A stretch of DNA of 64,000 bases from Nonomuraea africana (GTDB lineage: Bacteria > Actinomycetota > Actinomycetes > Streptosporangiales > Streptosporangiaceae), in contig NZ_JADBEF010000001.1 in assembly GCF_014873535.1 (NCBI RefSeq), positions 9,114,001 to 9,178,000 on the forward strand. The letters run 5' to 3'. How positions within the stretch are numbered: position 1 is the stretch's first letter; the number at the start of each line of letters is the position of its first letter. A program made the position numbers and the translations under genes. This document shows positions 42,801-51,139 of the stretch, one piece after another. A model generated the notes under the pieces. It worked only from the letters and a program-made list of their open reading frames with translations, searched no databases and was not told the DNA's origin.

Positions 42801-42963
42801 CCACGAGCTGGGCCACCGGCTCGACGAGGCGCACGCGCTGGCCGCGGCGGCCGACAGCCTCCACGCGCTCGGCCAGGAGGAGGCCGCAAGCCGGGCACGC
42901 GAGCGAGCGGCCCGCCTCTACGACGACACCGGAGTGCGACCACCCTGGTCACGCCTCGGATAG
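39805..42963 (+). CDS. AfsR/SARP-family regulator with BTAD, NB-ARC ATPase and TPR domains
   Basis: 1052 residues from GTG at 39805. N-terminal winged helix (VLGPVEVWDGGAAVPLGGAQQR) and BTAD domain to about 250; NB-ARC ATPase with P-loop TGVAGAGKSALA near 280 and VLVLLDNASSADQV near 365; TPR region from about 640 (LANTLFVLNRPREALEEYERA and further repeats). Such proteins switch on secondary-metabolite or stress genes on ATP-dependent oligomerisation. No biosynthetic cluster is adjacent. Its end overlaps the convergent SARP gene by 15 bases. Confidence 0.92.
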   Translation: MDIRVLGPVEVWDGGAAVPLGGAQQRCVVGLLAAHHGAAVSLDRLSAALWEGEPPKTAKTIVQGHVSQLRKLVGDRIRSSTAGYSLAVPAEQVDLGRFRAALARGRAAARPEDAVHAWARALGQWRGQPLEGVGTAWVDQRVRVPLLEARWELLEEYAAALIELGRHAEVPGLLHELRDEQPFRETPHALTMTALWHGGRTTDAMELFRVVQRLFATELGIDPGPRLRDLHQRVLEGERPGRASVPRQLPLDVADFVGREAEADHVAGLLGDPPAIVVVTGVAGAGKSALATRVGHRVAGRFPDGQLHVDLNGYAQGDPATPERVLPRLLRALGVPAADIPASVAEQLDLYRSALAGRRVLVLLDNASSADQVRPLLPGGAACAVLVTSRDALRGLVALQGARSVTLGPLDPEAARDLLAAVVGPAHVLADPSATAEMAELCGHLPLALRIAGANLTGRPDRDVRRYVEDLHADRWSTLAVEGDPRAAVATAFGHSYAALTPDARVLFRRFGLIACRDFTARSAARLAQAHPRTAARLIGGLATAHLVEEHAPGRYRLHDLVRLYARRQATAEDEAAAARLRAYYLHTSRAVAAVLAPSIELLPLTHDDLPPDAEPISGPDAAVEWLEAEQHNLLAVIDDAAEHGGSRTAWRLVEPMRAFLDGRFPADLIGSLARRALASAQEAGDLEGQGSMHHTLANTLFVLNRPREALEEYERASARYRETGWTPGVMLTLSNLASAHANLGDFRTATGYYRQVADGWTAPSMRLATTLENHALVLHWQGRAKEARTQQERAIAMREELDTSPLWQARALSILADVHVSLGDLDRAMDLLDRSREWSERFEPGAQLAALLSSVAMIRHERGDAAGAAEAARQAVRAAVGGGLTGEHDEARSTLARVDDSIDVEERCAMLREVLASYEERTQTHLKTRIRLGLATLLLRASSHEEATKEAGIALDQAGQYGLRRLEGQARTLLARVHTGDGQPGQGLDHALRAVRLHHELGHRLDEAHALAAAADSLHALGQEEAASRARERAARLYDDTGVRPPWSRLG

Positions 42964-43674
42964 CAGGTTCTCGAAGGTGGCCTGGAGCTGCGGTCCAGGG
43001 TCCACACCGAGCCGGTCGGCGAGCCTGCGCCTGGTGTCCTCATACAGATCGAGCGCCTCGGCCCGCCTGCCGAGCCGGTAGAGGGCCGTCATCAGCAGCG
43101 CGACCAGCCGCTCCTGGTGCGGATCCGCGGTCACCGTGGCCCTGAGCGGCACCACCGCCCGCTCGGGCCTGCCGAGGCGGAGACAGCGGCTCGCCAGTTC
43201 CTCCACCGCCGACAGGCGGGCCTCCTCCAGCTCGACCGCGGCCACCTCCAGCGTCTTGCCGCCCCTCGGCTCGCCGAACGCCGGTCCACGCCACCACCCG
43301 AGCGCCTCCTCCAGCAGGTGGACGCCCCGTTCGTCGTCCGCGTCGCGAGCCTCGGACACGACCCTCAGGAAGCGCAGCGCGTCCACCTGGTCGGGATCGA
43401 CGTGCAGGACGTACCCGGAGGGCGCCGTTTCCAGCCGCACCTCCGGCCACCCCGCCAGCGCTCGCCGCAACCGGTAGACATGCCCCTGCACGGTCACCCG
43501 CGCGCTGTCCGGCGCGTCGCCGTCCCACGCCGCGTCGATCAGCCGCTCCATGGGGACCGGCCGGTTCGGGTCGAGCAGCAGCGCGGCCAGCACGTGCCTG
43601 CGCTTGCGCGGTCCGAGGTCGAGGCTGCGATCCCCGTGTCCTGCCTCTATGGACCCGAGCAGGCGGAATTCCAT
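42949..43674 (-). CDS. small SARP-type regulator (winged helix plus BTAD)
   Basis: 241 residues from ATG at 43674 (GGATGGA ahead; ATGs at 43683 and 43692 are possible). Winged helix EFRLLGSIEAGHGDRSLDLG and PRKRRHVLAALLL, VTVQGHVYRLRRAL, and a BTAD domain ending RLADRLGVDPGPQLQATFENLL. It lacks an ATPase domain. Divergent from the bulb-lectin gene and tail to tail with the large AfsR-type gene. Targets unknown. Confidence 0.88.
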   Translation of the reverse strand: MEFRLLGSIEAGHGDRSLDLGPRKRRHVLAALLLDPNRPVPMERLIDAAWDGDAPDSARVTVQGHVYRLRRALAGWPEVRLETAPSGYVLHVDPDQVDALRFLRVVSEARDADDERGVHLLEEALGWWRGPAFGEPRGGKTLEVAAVELEEARLSAVEELASRCLRLGRPERAVVPLRATVTADPHQERLVALLMTALYRLGRRAEALDLYEDTRRRLADRLGVDPGPQLQATFENLLSEA

Positions 43675-43816
43675 GCGATCCATCCGGCCCATCGTGGCAA
43701 GGAGCGCTAAGCGCTCGCTAAGGCCGCGCTGCGTCCCGGCGTGCGCCAACGAAACACCAACGGGCTCTGCCAGGGTCTTGCCGCATCGTTTGGCAGCCAA
43801 CAGGAAGAGACCCAAG

Positions 43817-44623
43817 GTGAGAGCGTTCACGAAGAAGGCGGGGGCGGCCGCGGCCGCCGTCATGGCCGGTTCGTTGCTCCTTGCGACACAGTTCAGCGGC
43901 ACCGCGGTAGCCGATACGGCGGCGCTCACGCAGAAGGTGGTGGCCAAGGATCTGCTCGGTCCCGGCGAGTGGCTGCTTCCCGGGCAGTCCCTGACGTCGG
44001 GCGGCGGCCGGTTCCGCCTGGTCCAGCAGCACCAGGGCAACCTCGTGTTCTACGACGGCACCAAGGCGCTGTGGACCTCGCCCACCTCGGGCAGGCCCGG
44101 AGCCAAGGCGACCATGCAGAAGGAGGGCAACCTCGTCATCTACGGCGCCGACAACAAGCCGCTGTGGTCGACGCCCACGGCAGGCAACCCCGGCGCGTAT
44201 CTGAAGCTGCCCGAGCAGAGCGGCGTCCTGGTGATCTACTCCGCGGACGACGAGCCGCTGTGGTCGTCGAGCGCGTACATCGGCAAGCTGCCCTCGGGCC
44301 ACGTGCTGCGTCCCGGCCAGTGGGTGCAGTCACACAACGGCCGCTTCAAGCTGATGCAGCAGGACGAGGGCAACGCCGTCCTGTACGACTCGCAGGGCGG
44401 CCAGCGCGCGGTCTGGACGACTCCGACGGCCGGCCACCCCGGCGCGCGGTCGATCATGCAGCGCGATGGGAACTGGGTGGTCGTCGACACCAACGACAAG
44501 GCCCTCTGGTCGGCCAAGACGGCGGGCAACCCCGGAGCGTGGCTGGCGGTCGGCAACGACGGGCAGGTCATCGTCTACTCCGGCGACAACCGGCCCCTGT
44601 GGTCGAGCCGCGGGCGCAAGTAG
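43817..44623 (+). CDS. secreted bulb-type lectin (B-lectin) protein
   Basis: 268 residues from GTG at 43817. N-terminal signal peptide (KKAGAAAAAVMAGSLLLATQ, cleavage probably after AVA). The mature part is two bulb-lectin domains, about 45-150 and 160-268, seen by the recurring Q-x-[DE]-G-N-x-V-x-Y pattern: QQHQGNLVFYD, MQKEGNLVIYG, QQDEGNAVLYD, MQRDGNWVVVD. Family members bind mannose-type sugars outside the cell. Divergent from the small SARP regulator, which may control it. Confidence 0.88.
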   Translation: MRAFTKKAGAAAAAVMAGSLLLATQFSGTAVADTAALTQKVVAKDLLGPGEWLLPGQSLTSGGGRFRLVQQHQGNLVFYDGTKALWTSPTSGRPGAKATMQKEGNLVIYGADNKPLWSTPTAGNPGAYLKLPEQSGVLVIYSADDEPLWSSSAYIGKLPSGHVLRPGQWVQSHNGRFKLMQQDEGNAVLYDSQGGQRAVWTTPTAGHPGARSIMQRDGNWVVVDTNDKALWSAKTAGNPGAWLAVGNDGQVIVYSGDNRPLWSSRGRK

Positions 44624-44633
44624 CGCGACGTAC

Positions 44634-44666
44634 GGCGCGGCCCTTGCCAGGCACGGGGGCCGCGCC
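44634..44666. terminator. strong hairpin after bulb-lectin gene
   Basis: GGCGCGGCCC and GGGCCGCGCC pair perfectly (10 bp) around a 13-base loop, 11 bases after the lectin stop, in a convergent gap. It has no T tract, as is common in actinomycetes. Confidence 0.6.
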
Positions 44667-44792
44667 TGGCCCCATGGCGGCCTGCGCGACCGTGTGGGTA
44701 AACGTTCGACCCGCGGGCGGCGGGCCGGCCGCTCGTTCACCTGTTCCACCCCGAACGCGAGCCCCCTCGGCTGAGGTCGCTGCTGGACGCGG

Positions 44793-45911
44793 TCAGCTGA
44801 TGACGGCCTGCTCCACCGTCCACTTCACGGCCTGGTCGCTGAGCGTCAGGCCGAGCCCGGGTCTGGAGGGCACCGCCATCCGGCCGCCGCTGATCTCGAT
44901 TCGCTCGTTGAACAGCGGTTCGAGCCACTCGAAGTGCTCCACCCACGGTTCCTGCCCGTAGGCGGCGGCGAGGTGGAGGTGGATCTCCATGGCGAAGTGC
45001 GGCGCGAGCTGGAGCCGGTGATGCTCGGCCAGCGCGGCCAGGCGCAGGAACGGTGTGATGCCGCCGATGCGCGGCGCGTCGGGCTGCAGGATGTCGGCGC
45101 CGCCCGCGTCGATGAGCGCCGCGTGCTCGGCCACGCTGGTGAGCATCTCGCCGGTGGCCACGGGCGTGTCGAGGCCGGCCGCCAGCGCGGCGTGGCCCTC
45201 GTGGTCGTAGGCGTCGAGCGGCTCCTCGATCCAGGTCAGGCCGTACTCCTCCATGGCCCGGCCCATCCGCCGCGCCGTGGGCCTGTCCCACTGCTGGTTG
45301 GCGTCGACCATCAGAGGTACCGCGTCGCCCAGGTGCGCCCGCACGGCCTCGAGCCTGGCGAGGTCGGCGCGGGTGTCGGGCTGCCCCACCTTGATCTTGA
45401 TGCCGCCGATCCCGCGCGCCAGCGCCGCCGAGGCGTTGTCGAGCACCTCGTCGAGCGGGGTGTGCAGGAACCCGCCCGAGGTGTTGTAGCAGCGCACCGA
45501 GTCGCGGTGCGCGCCGAGGAGCTTGGCCAGCGGCAGTCCCGCCCTCCTGGCCTTGAGGTCCCACAGCGCGATGTCCATGGCGGCGATCGCCTGCACCGCG
45601 AGCCCGCTGCGGCCCACCGACGCGCCCGCCCACACGAGCTTCTCCCACAGCCGGGAGATGTCGCTCGGATCCTCGCCGAGCAGGTCGGGGGCGAGCTCCA
45701 CGGCGTGCGCGTACTGGCCGGGGCCGCCCGCCCGCTTGGAGTAGCCGAATCCGAGGCCCTCGTGGCCCTGCTCGGTGCCGATCTCGGCGAACAGCATGGC
45801 GACCTCGGTCATCGGCCGCTGCCTGCCGGTGAGCACTTTGGCGTCGCTGATGGGCACGTCGAGGGGAAGGCGAACGGACGAGAGGCGCACCGAGGTGATG
45901 CGGTCGTTCAT
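44793..45911 (-). CDS. mandelate racemase/muconate lactonizing-family dehydratase
   Basis: 372 residues from ATG at 45911, with GGAG six bases before it. Enolase-superfamily acid-sugar dehydratase or racemase: KIKVG (catalytic lysine near 172), MVDANQQWD and WIEEP (metal ligands), ATGEM, and the C-terminal LAPHFAMEIHLHL. The pattern resembles galactarate/talarate dehydratases, but the substrate cannot be fixed. The divergently placed regulator and MFS transporter of the next 2 kb may belong with it. Confidence 0.85.
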   Translation of the reverse strand: MNDRITSVRLSSVRLPLDVPISDAKVLTGRQRPMTEVAMLFAEIGTEQGHEGLGFGYSKRAGGPGQYAHAVELAPDLLGEDPSDISRLWEKLVWAGASVGRSGLAVQAIAAMDIALWDLKARRAGLPLAKLLGAHRDSVRCYNTSGGFLHTPLDEVLDNASAALARGIGGIKIKVGQPDTRADLARLEAVRAHLGDAVPLMVDANQQWDRPTARRMGRAMEEYGLTWIEEPLDAYDHEGHAALAAGLDTPVATGEMLTSVAEHAALIDAGGADILQPDAPRIGGITPFLRLAALAEHHRLQLAPHFAMEIHLHLAAAYGQEPWVEHFEWLEPLFNERIEISGGRMAVPSRPGLGLTLSDQAVKWTVEQAVIS

Positions 45912-45998
45912 GGGGGGCTCCAACTCGGGGTGGCGCGGCCGGGGGAGGTCCCCGGCCGCGGAACTCCAGTCTCGCGCGCTGCCTCGGCCGCGTAACGA

Positions 45999-46922
45999 TC
46001 AGGTCTTGAGAAAAGACCCTGCCGGGGTGAACTCCAGGCCGAGGTCGGGGGTCTCGGCCAGCACGTAGACGTGGAAGGCCTGGGCCAGCGGGGTGAGCTG
46101 GGCGGGCCTGACGATCCCGATCGTGCGGAACAGCGCGGGCGACAGCGGGATCTCGACGGCGCCCGGCAGCGGCGCGGCGCCGTACCTCGGCAGCAGCGCG
46201 ACCCCGAGCCCTGCGGTGACCAGGCCGCGCACCGTGTCGGACTCCTGCCCCTCGAAGGCGATCCTGGGCTGGAACCCGGCCGCGGCGCACAGGTCGTCGG
46301 TGATCTGCCGCACGCCGTAGCCCTGTTCGAGGGTGACGAAGTCCTCGTCGGCCAGCTCGGCGGCGCGCACCCGCCTGCGCCTGGACAGCCGGTGCGCGGC
46401 GGGGACGGTGAGCACCAGCTCCTGCTCGGCGAGCGGGGTGCCGGTCAGGTCGGGGTCGCCGGAGGGGAGCGGCGCGACGAAGGCCAGGTCGATCTCGCCT
46501 TCGCGCAGCCGCCGCAGCATCACCTGCCGCGAGCCCTGCACCAGGCTGAAGCGCACGAGCGGATGACGCTCGCGGAACCCGCCGACCAGCGAGGGCACGA
46601 GCGACCGGCCCAGCAGGTGCAGGAAGCCCAGCACGATGCGCCCGCTGCCGGGGTCGATCTCCTCGCGCACCTCGCGCACACCGGTCGCCATGACGGCGAG
46701 CGCGCGGGCGGCCGAGTCGGCCAGGGTGCGGCCCGCCCTGGTCAGCCTGATGCCGCGGCCGTGCGGGACGACCAGCGGGGTGCCGACGGCCTCGGACAGC
46801 GCGGCCAGCCGTCTGCTGACCGTGGGCTGCGGAACACCGAGCAGTTCGGCGGCCCGCGTGACGTGCTCGGTCTCCCTGAGCGCGGCCAGCAGCTCGAGGT
46901 TGGGTGCCAATTCATGCATCAC
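45999..46922 (-). CDS. LysR-family transcriptional regulator
   Basis: 307 residues. N-terminal winged helix (LLAALRETEHVTRAAELLGVPQPTVSRRLAAL) and a substrate-binding domain (RIVLGFLHLLGRSLVPSLVGGF...). It lies upstream of the dehydratase on the same strand and divergent from the MFS exporter, with an AT-rich 46-62-base spacer carrying a T-N11-A type box. It probably controls the exporter. Confidence 0.92.
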   Translation of the reverse strand: MMHELAPNLELLAALRETEHVTRAAELLGVPQPTVSRRLAALSEAVGTPLVVPHGRGIRLTRAGRTLADSAARALAVMATGVREVREEIDPGSGRIVLGFLHLLGRSLVPSLVGGFRERHPLVRFSLVQGSRQVMLRRLREGEIDLAFVAPLPSGDPDLTGTPLAEQELVLTVPAAHRLSRRRRVRAAELADEDFVTLEQGYGVRQITDDLCAAAGFQPRIAFEGQESDTVRGLVTAGLGVALLPRYGAAPLPGAVEIPLSPALFRTIGIVRPAQLTPLAQAFHVYVLAETPDLGLEFTPAGSFLKT

Positions 46923-46924
46923 AG

Positions 46925-46940
46925 TATGAATTTTCGCATA
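46925..46940. promoter_or_regulatory. LysR-type box in divergent spacer
   Basis: TATG-N8-CATA (TATGAATTTTCGCATA) is a 4+4 inverted repeat containing T-N11-A spacing. It lies directly upstream of the LysR start and facing the MFS gene, the classical position. Confidence 0.5.
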
Positions 46941-46985
46941 TGGCGGTATTAGACGTATTTATTAGCTTTGCTTAGTTTCTTAGGT

Positions 46986-48185
46986 GTGGTTATCGCACCT
47001 CGGGTGACCGTCGGCGTCGCCGCTGCCGGCATCTCCTCCTTCGCTCTCCTGTACGCCCCGCAGGCCGTGCTCCCGCAGCTCGCCGCCGAGTTCCACCTCG
47101 ACCCCGGCGGTGCCTCCCTCGCCATCGGCGTGGCCACGGGAGCGCTCGCCATCGCGGTGCTGCCGGTGGCCGCGCTGTCGGAGATCGTCGGCAGGCGGCG
47201 GATCATCCTGATCTCGGTGATCGCCTCGGTGGTGCTCGGCCTGCTGCTCCCGCTCGCGCCGACCTTCGAGAGCCTGCTGGTGCTCAGGGCCCTGCAGGGC
47301 GTGGCCATCGCCGGCTTTCCCGGCGTCGCGGCGGCGTACCTGATGGAGCTGCTCGGCGGCGCGGGCGTGGCCGCCGCGGTCGGCGCGATGATCGCGGGGA
47401 ACTCGGTCGGCGGCATGGCGGGCCGGCTGGCGGCGGGGTTCGTCGCCGAACCGCTCGGGTGGCACGGCGCGCTCGCCTGCGTCGCCGCGCTCTCCCTGGT
47501 GTGCGCGGTGGTCACCGTCCTCGCCCTGCCGGCCACGCCGCCGCGCCCGCGGGTCAGGAGGGGCGGCGGCCTGCGGGCGGCCTTCAGCCGTCCCGTGCTC
47601 CTCGCGCAGTACGGCGTGGCCGCGGCGGGCGTGGGCTCCTTCGTCGCCGTCTACAACGCCGCGGGGTTCAGGCTCATCCGCGAGCTCGGCATCGCGCCCG
47701 CCATCGCCTCCCTCGTCTTCCTCGCCTACGCGACGGGCACGCTCTCCTCGAGCACGGCGGGCAGGCTCGTCGGCAGGTACGGCAAGCGCGCCGTGCTGGT
47801 CGCCGCGCTCCTGGTCACCGTCCTCGGCACGCTGCTGACCATCCCCGACAACCTGGCGCTGGTGGTGCTCGGCCTGGTCGTGCTGACCGGCGGCTTCTTC
47901 GCCGCGCACGCCGTGGCCAACGGGTGGGCCGCGGCCGAGGCGCCCGAGGGCGCCCGCGGCCACGTCTCCGGCCTCTACACGCTCTTCTTCTACGTCGGCA
48001 GCAGCGTCGGGGGCACCGTGGGCGGCATCGTGTACGGCAGGGCGGGGTGGAGCTGGCTGGTCGTCTTCACCGCCGCCTGGCTGCTGGCCGCGATGGCGGG
48101 CGTGCTGGCAGAGGGGCGCAGGCCGCGGGAGCGCGGGCGTCGCGCGGCGGGCGCGCGACGCACCTCTCCCGCGCTCACCCTCTGA
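46986..48185 (+). CDS. MFS transporter
   Basis: 399 residues from GTG at 46986; TTG at 46968 or GTG at 47004 are alternatives and none has a clear ribosome site. Twelve hydrophobic helices; the LSEIVGRRRIILIS loop 2-3 motif near 60-73 and VGRYGKRAVLVAALLV in the second half are MFS signatures. It looks like the YnfM/AraJ drug-exporter type that is commonly divergent from a LysR gene. Its 3' end overlaps the convergent peptidase gene by 11 bases. Confidence 0.88.
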   Translation: MVIAPRVTVGVAAAGISSFALLYAPQAVLPQLAAEFHLDPGGASLAIGVATGALAIAVLPVAALSEIVGRRRIILISVIASVVLGLLLPLAPTFESLLVLRALQGVAIAGFPGVAAAYLMELLGGAGVAAAVGAMIAGNSVGGMAGRLAAGFVAEPLGWHGALACVAALSLVCAVVTVLALPATPPRPRVRRGGGLRAAFSRPVLLAQYGVAAAGVGSFVAVYNAAGFRLIRELGIAPAIASLVFLAYATGTLSSSTAGRLVGRYGKRAVLVAALLVTVLGTLLTIPDNLALVVLGLVVLTGGFFAAHAVANGWAAAEAPEGARGHVSGLYTLFFYVGSSVGGTVGGIVYGRAGWSWLVVFTAAWLLAAMAGVLAEGRRPRERGRRAAGARRTSPALTL

Positions 48186-49440
48186 CGCGGCCGCCCATGT
48201 CGTCGACCAGCTGGGTCAGCCGGGCGAAGACCCTGTCGTCGCCGAGCCCGTCGTGCTCGTACTCGTTGGTCACCCACACCTGGGCGTTGCCGATCCGCGC
48301 GGCCGTCTCCAACTGCAGGCCCGAGTCGACGTACATGTCGTCGAAGTAGACCGCGGCGGCCACCGGCACCTCGTTGGCGGCCAGCCGGTCGGGATCGTAG
48401 AGCGCCGGCCACTCCTCGCGGGCGGCCATCACCTCGACCGCGCCGCGGAAGGGCCGCAGCTCGCGGATCTCCTCGAACATCCAGGGATAGATCATCTCCC
48501 CGGTGAACAGCAGCGGCCTGGCCGTCTCGGCGAAGGCGGGGTGCTCGGCCCGCATCCGCTCGGCCGCCCAGGCCGTGGCGCCGGGGCCCGCTCCGTAGAT
48601 GCTCTCGTGCATCGCGGCGTACAGCGGGTTGTCGCCGAAGGAGGTCCTGGCCAGCACCTGGTGCAGGAAGGAGGTGGTCAGGCCCTCCTCGATCAGCCAG
48701 TGCATGCGCTCGTAGCCGGGCTTCATGCCGAAGTCGACGCCGAGGAACTGCAGCCGCCGCACGGTCAGCACGTCGCCGTCGGGCAGCAGCACGTCGCCCT
48801 CGGACAGGCGGTCGGCGAGCCGCGCCACGGTCTCCACGTGGTGCGGGTAGCGCCGGTAGAACTCCCTGTTCTTCGCCTCGACCCGCGGATAGGTGCGCCG
48901 GTAGACCTCGGCGGCGTCTGCCTCCAGGCCCGCGAGCCCGCCGGTGACGTAGCACGCGCTCAGCCCCTCGGGCGCCTGCGACAGGTAGGTCAGCGTGAGG
49001 AAGCCCCCGTAGCTCTGACCGAGCGTCGACCAGCGCCCGCCGCCGAAGACCGTCTTCCTCAGGTGCTCGGCGTCGGCCACGATCGAGTCGGCCCTGAAGC
49101 ACGACAGGTAGGCGGCGCCCCGCTCGGCCGTCTCGAAGCGGGACATCAGCCTGCCGTCCACCCGGGAGCTGCGGCCGGTGCCGCGCTGGTCGAGCAGGAT
49201 CACCCGGTGGGTCTTCAGCGCCTGACCGACCCAGCCGGACGGCCCGAGCGGTCGCGGGCCCTTCCCGCCGGGGCCGCCCTGGAGATAGAGCAGGCAGGGC
49301 AGGTCGTCGTCCCTGCGGGTGGGATCGACCAGCTCCCTGGCGAAGACCTGGATGCTCTCGCCGCCGGGGTCGGTCCAGTCGAGCGGGACGTCGGCGACGT
49401 GTTCGCGCACGTGCATGCCGGGGATGGTGTAGCTCTTCAC
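48175..49440 (-). CDS. S33-family proline iminopeptidase-like alpha/beta hydrolase
   Basis: 421 residues from GTG at 49440. PLDW entry, LLYLQGGPGGKGP (oxyanion), DQRGTGRSS, and the nucleophile GQSYGG (about 138-143) are typical of prolyl aminopeptidases; the C-terminal NEYEHDG carries the catalytic histidine. Release of N-terminal proline or another small hydrolysis. Last gene of a four-gene minus-strand run (ThuA, oxidoreductase, HTH, peptidase), 10 bases after the HTH gene. Confidence 0.85.
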   Translation of the reverse strand: MKSYTIPGMHVREHVADVPLDWTDPGGESIQVFARELVDPTRRDDDLPCLLYLQGGPGGKGPRPLGPSGWVGQALKTHRVILLDQRGTGRSSRVDGRLMSRFETAERGAAYLSCFRADSIVADAEHLRKTVFGGGRWSTLGQSYGGFLTLTYLSQAPEGLSACYVTGGLAGLEADAAEVYRRTYPRVEAKNREFYRRYPHHVETVARLADRLSEGDVLLPDGDVLTVRRLQFLGVDFGMKPGYERMHWLIEEGLTTSFLHQVLARTSFGDNPLYAAMHESIYGAGPGATAWAAERMRAEHPAFAETARPLLFTGEMIYPWMFEEIRELRPFRGAVEVMAAREEWPALYDPDRLAANEVPVAAAVYFDDMYVDSGLQLETAARIGNAQVWVTNEYEHDGLGDDRVFARLTQLVDDMGGRVRG

Positions 49441-49450
49441 CGGGCCGCGC

Positions 49451-50131
49451 CTACTCCGCGTTCTCGGGGACGATGTAGTAGCCGAAGTCGTCGCCGGTCT
49501 TCTCCAGCTGCCGCAGGACCTTGCGCGGGTCCTCGCCGGGGCCGGCCACGTAGAACGGCCTGCCGTCCCTGCCGAACTCGATGCTGCCCGCGTCGGCCGC
49601 GGCGCGCTCGCCGAGGAACGCGGCCAGCGGCGCGAAGTCGTCGCCGGGCTCGAAGCCGAGCCCCCTGGCGTACTCCACGCTGCCCAGCACCAGCTCGCGC
49701 GCCAGCGCGAACGGCGCCTCCTGGCGGCCGGCGTAGTCGGAGAAGAAGAACTCCCTGAAGCGCCGCAGCTCGACCTCGGACATGATGTCGGGGCCGATCG
49801 TGTGCTTGACGCCCAGGCAGTAGACGTCCACGAGGTAGCCGCACACCTCCAGCTTGTCCCAGCCGTGGCTCTTGGCCACGAGCACGGAGACCATGCCGGA
49901 GGAGCCGCCCTCCACCGGAGCCTCGTCGGTCCAGCCTCGCGTGGTCAGGCCCACGCTCCAGCCGGTGTTGACCCAGGCCCCGACCACCTCGGGAGCGGCC
50001 GCCTCGGCCTCGGCGGCGATCGCCCGGACCAGCGGGGCCACCTTCGAGGGCGGCACGCCGAGGGCACGGGCGATCTCCTTGGGCGACATGCCCTGTTCGC
50101 GTAGCTCGCGGACCTTGTTACGTAGCTCCAT
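49451..50131 (-). CDS. helix-turn-helix protein with conserved C-terminal domain
   Basis: 226 residues. N-terminal HTH: VRELREQGMSPKEIARALGV with PPSKVAPLVRAI, about residues 7-40. The remaining 180 residues form an unrecognised soluble domain (WDKLEVCGYLVDVYCLGVKH...) seen, as far as I recall, in other actinobacterial proteins. The start overlaps the end of the oxidoreductase gene by 14 bases. It may regulate its operon or bind nucleic acid in another role. Confidence 0.65.
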   Translation of the reverse strand: MELRNKVRELREQGMSPKEIARALGVPPSKVAPLVRAIAAEAEAAAPEVVGAWVNTGWSVGLTTRGWTDEAPVEGGSSGMVSVLVAKSHGWDKLEVCGYLVDVYCLGVKHTIGPDIMSEVELRRFREFFFSDYAGRQEAPFALARELVLGSVEYARGLGFEPGDDFAPLAAFLGERAAADAGSIEFGRDGRPFYVAGPGEDPRKVLRQLEKTGDDFGYYIVPENAE

Positions 50132-51131
50132 AGAGATGGGACTTTATCCGTTCGCCCCTGAGCGCGGACTCCAGGGCGGAGGTCACCATGGCGAGGCTGG
50201 CGAGGTTGTCGTGGCCCTCGCCCTGGGGCGGCCTGCCGGTGCGCAGCGCGTCGACGAACTCGCCTAACGCCCACGCCAGACCCTGGAACCGGTCGCGGCT
50301 CGCGTACACGTCGGGCTCCGGCTCGGCGGGCGTCACCCCCTCCGCCTCGATCACCGACCCGCCGTCCCACACCGCGGTGCCGCGCGCGCCGATCGCCCGC
50401 CAGCTGCCCGTCCACGAGGTCTGCAGGCCGGGGGCCGACCAGCTGCCGCTGAAGACGTACCGCAGGCCGCCGGTCATCTCAAAGATCGCCGTCGCGGAGC
50501 AAGCCCCGGTGTACCAGCTGGCGGCAGGCCTGAACGACTCGCAGTAGACCGACACCGGGTCGGCCCCCGAGATCGCCCTGGCCGCGTCGAACAGGTGGAT
50601 GGCCATGTCCTGGATCAGCGGGTGCGGCAGGTCCTCCAGGAACTTGACGGTCTTGTAGGGGATGTAGAACTCCGAGGTCAGGATCGCCAGTTCGCCCAGC
50701 TCGGCCACCGTGCGCCGGTAGGCGACCAGCCCTGGGAGGTAGCGGCGGTTCTGGCTGACCATGAACAGGCGGCGCGCCCGGTCGGCGGCCGCGACCATTG
50801 TCGCGCCCTCCTCGAAGCTCACCGCCATCGGCTTCTCGCTGAGCACCGACACCCCTCGCTCCAGCGCGGCCAGCGTGACCTCACGATGCGCGGCCGGCAC
50901 CGTGCCGTTGACCAGGAAGTCGGGCCGCAGCGTGGCGAGCATCTCGGTCACGGATCCGAAGGCGGGCACCCCGTGGTCACCTGGCACCTTCGAGGGGTCG
51001 AGGTCGGCCCAGCCGACCAGCGAGACATCGGGATGCAGGAGCAGCTCGGTGGCCCACTGGCGGCCGATGAAACCCGCGCCGGCGATGACGGCGCGCAGCG
51101 GACGGTCCTCGGTGATGGTGTCGAAGGCCAT
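50118..51131 (-). CDS. Gfo/Idh/MocA-family oxidoreductase
   Basis: 337 residues from ATG at 51131 with AAGGGAG ahead. Rossmann motif VIAGAGFIGRQWATEL near 15-30, the EKP triad region SVLSEKPMAVSF with catalytic lysine, and GELAILTSEF. It oxidises or reduces a sugar or inositol-type alcohol with NAD(P). The gene follows the ThuA gene by 8 bases; this pairing is the ThuA/ThuB arrangement of sugar catabolism. Confidence 0.88.
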   Translation of the reverse strand: MAFDTITEDRPLRAVIAGAGFIGRQWATELLLHPDVSLVGWADLDPSKVPGDHGVPAFGSVTEMLATLRPDFLVNGTVPAAHREVTLAALERGVSVLSEKPMAVSFEEGATMVAAADRARRLFMVSQNRRYLPGLVAYRRTVAELGELAILTSEFYIPYKTVKFLEDLPHPLIQDMAIHLFDAARAISGADPVSVYCESFRPAASWYTGACSATAIFEMTGGLRYVFSGSWSAPGLQTSWTGSWRAIGARGTAVWDGGSVIEAEGVTPAEPEPDVYASRDRFQGLAWALGEFVDALRTGRPPQGEGHDNLASLAMVTSALESALRGERIKSHLYGAT

Positions 51132-51139
51132 GGGCTCCC

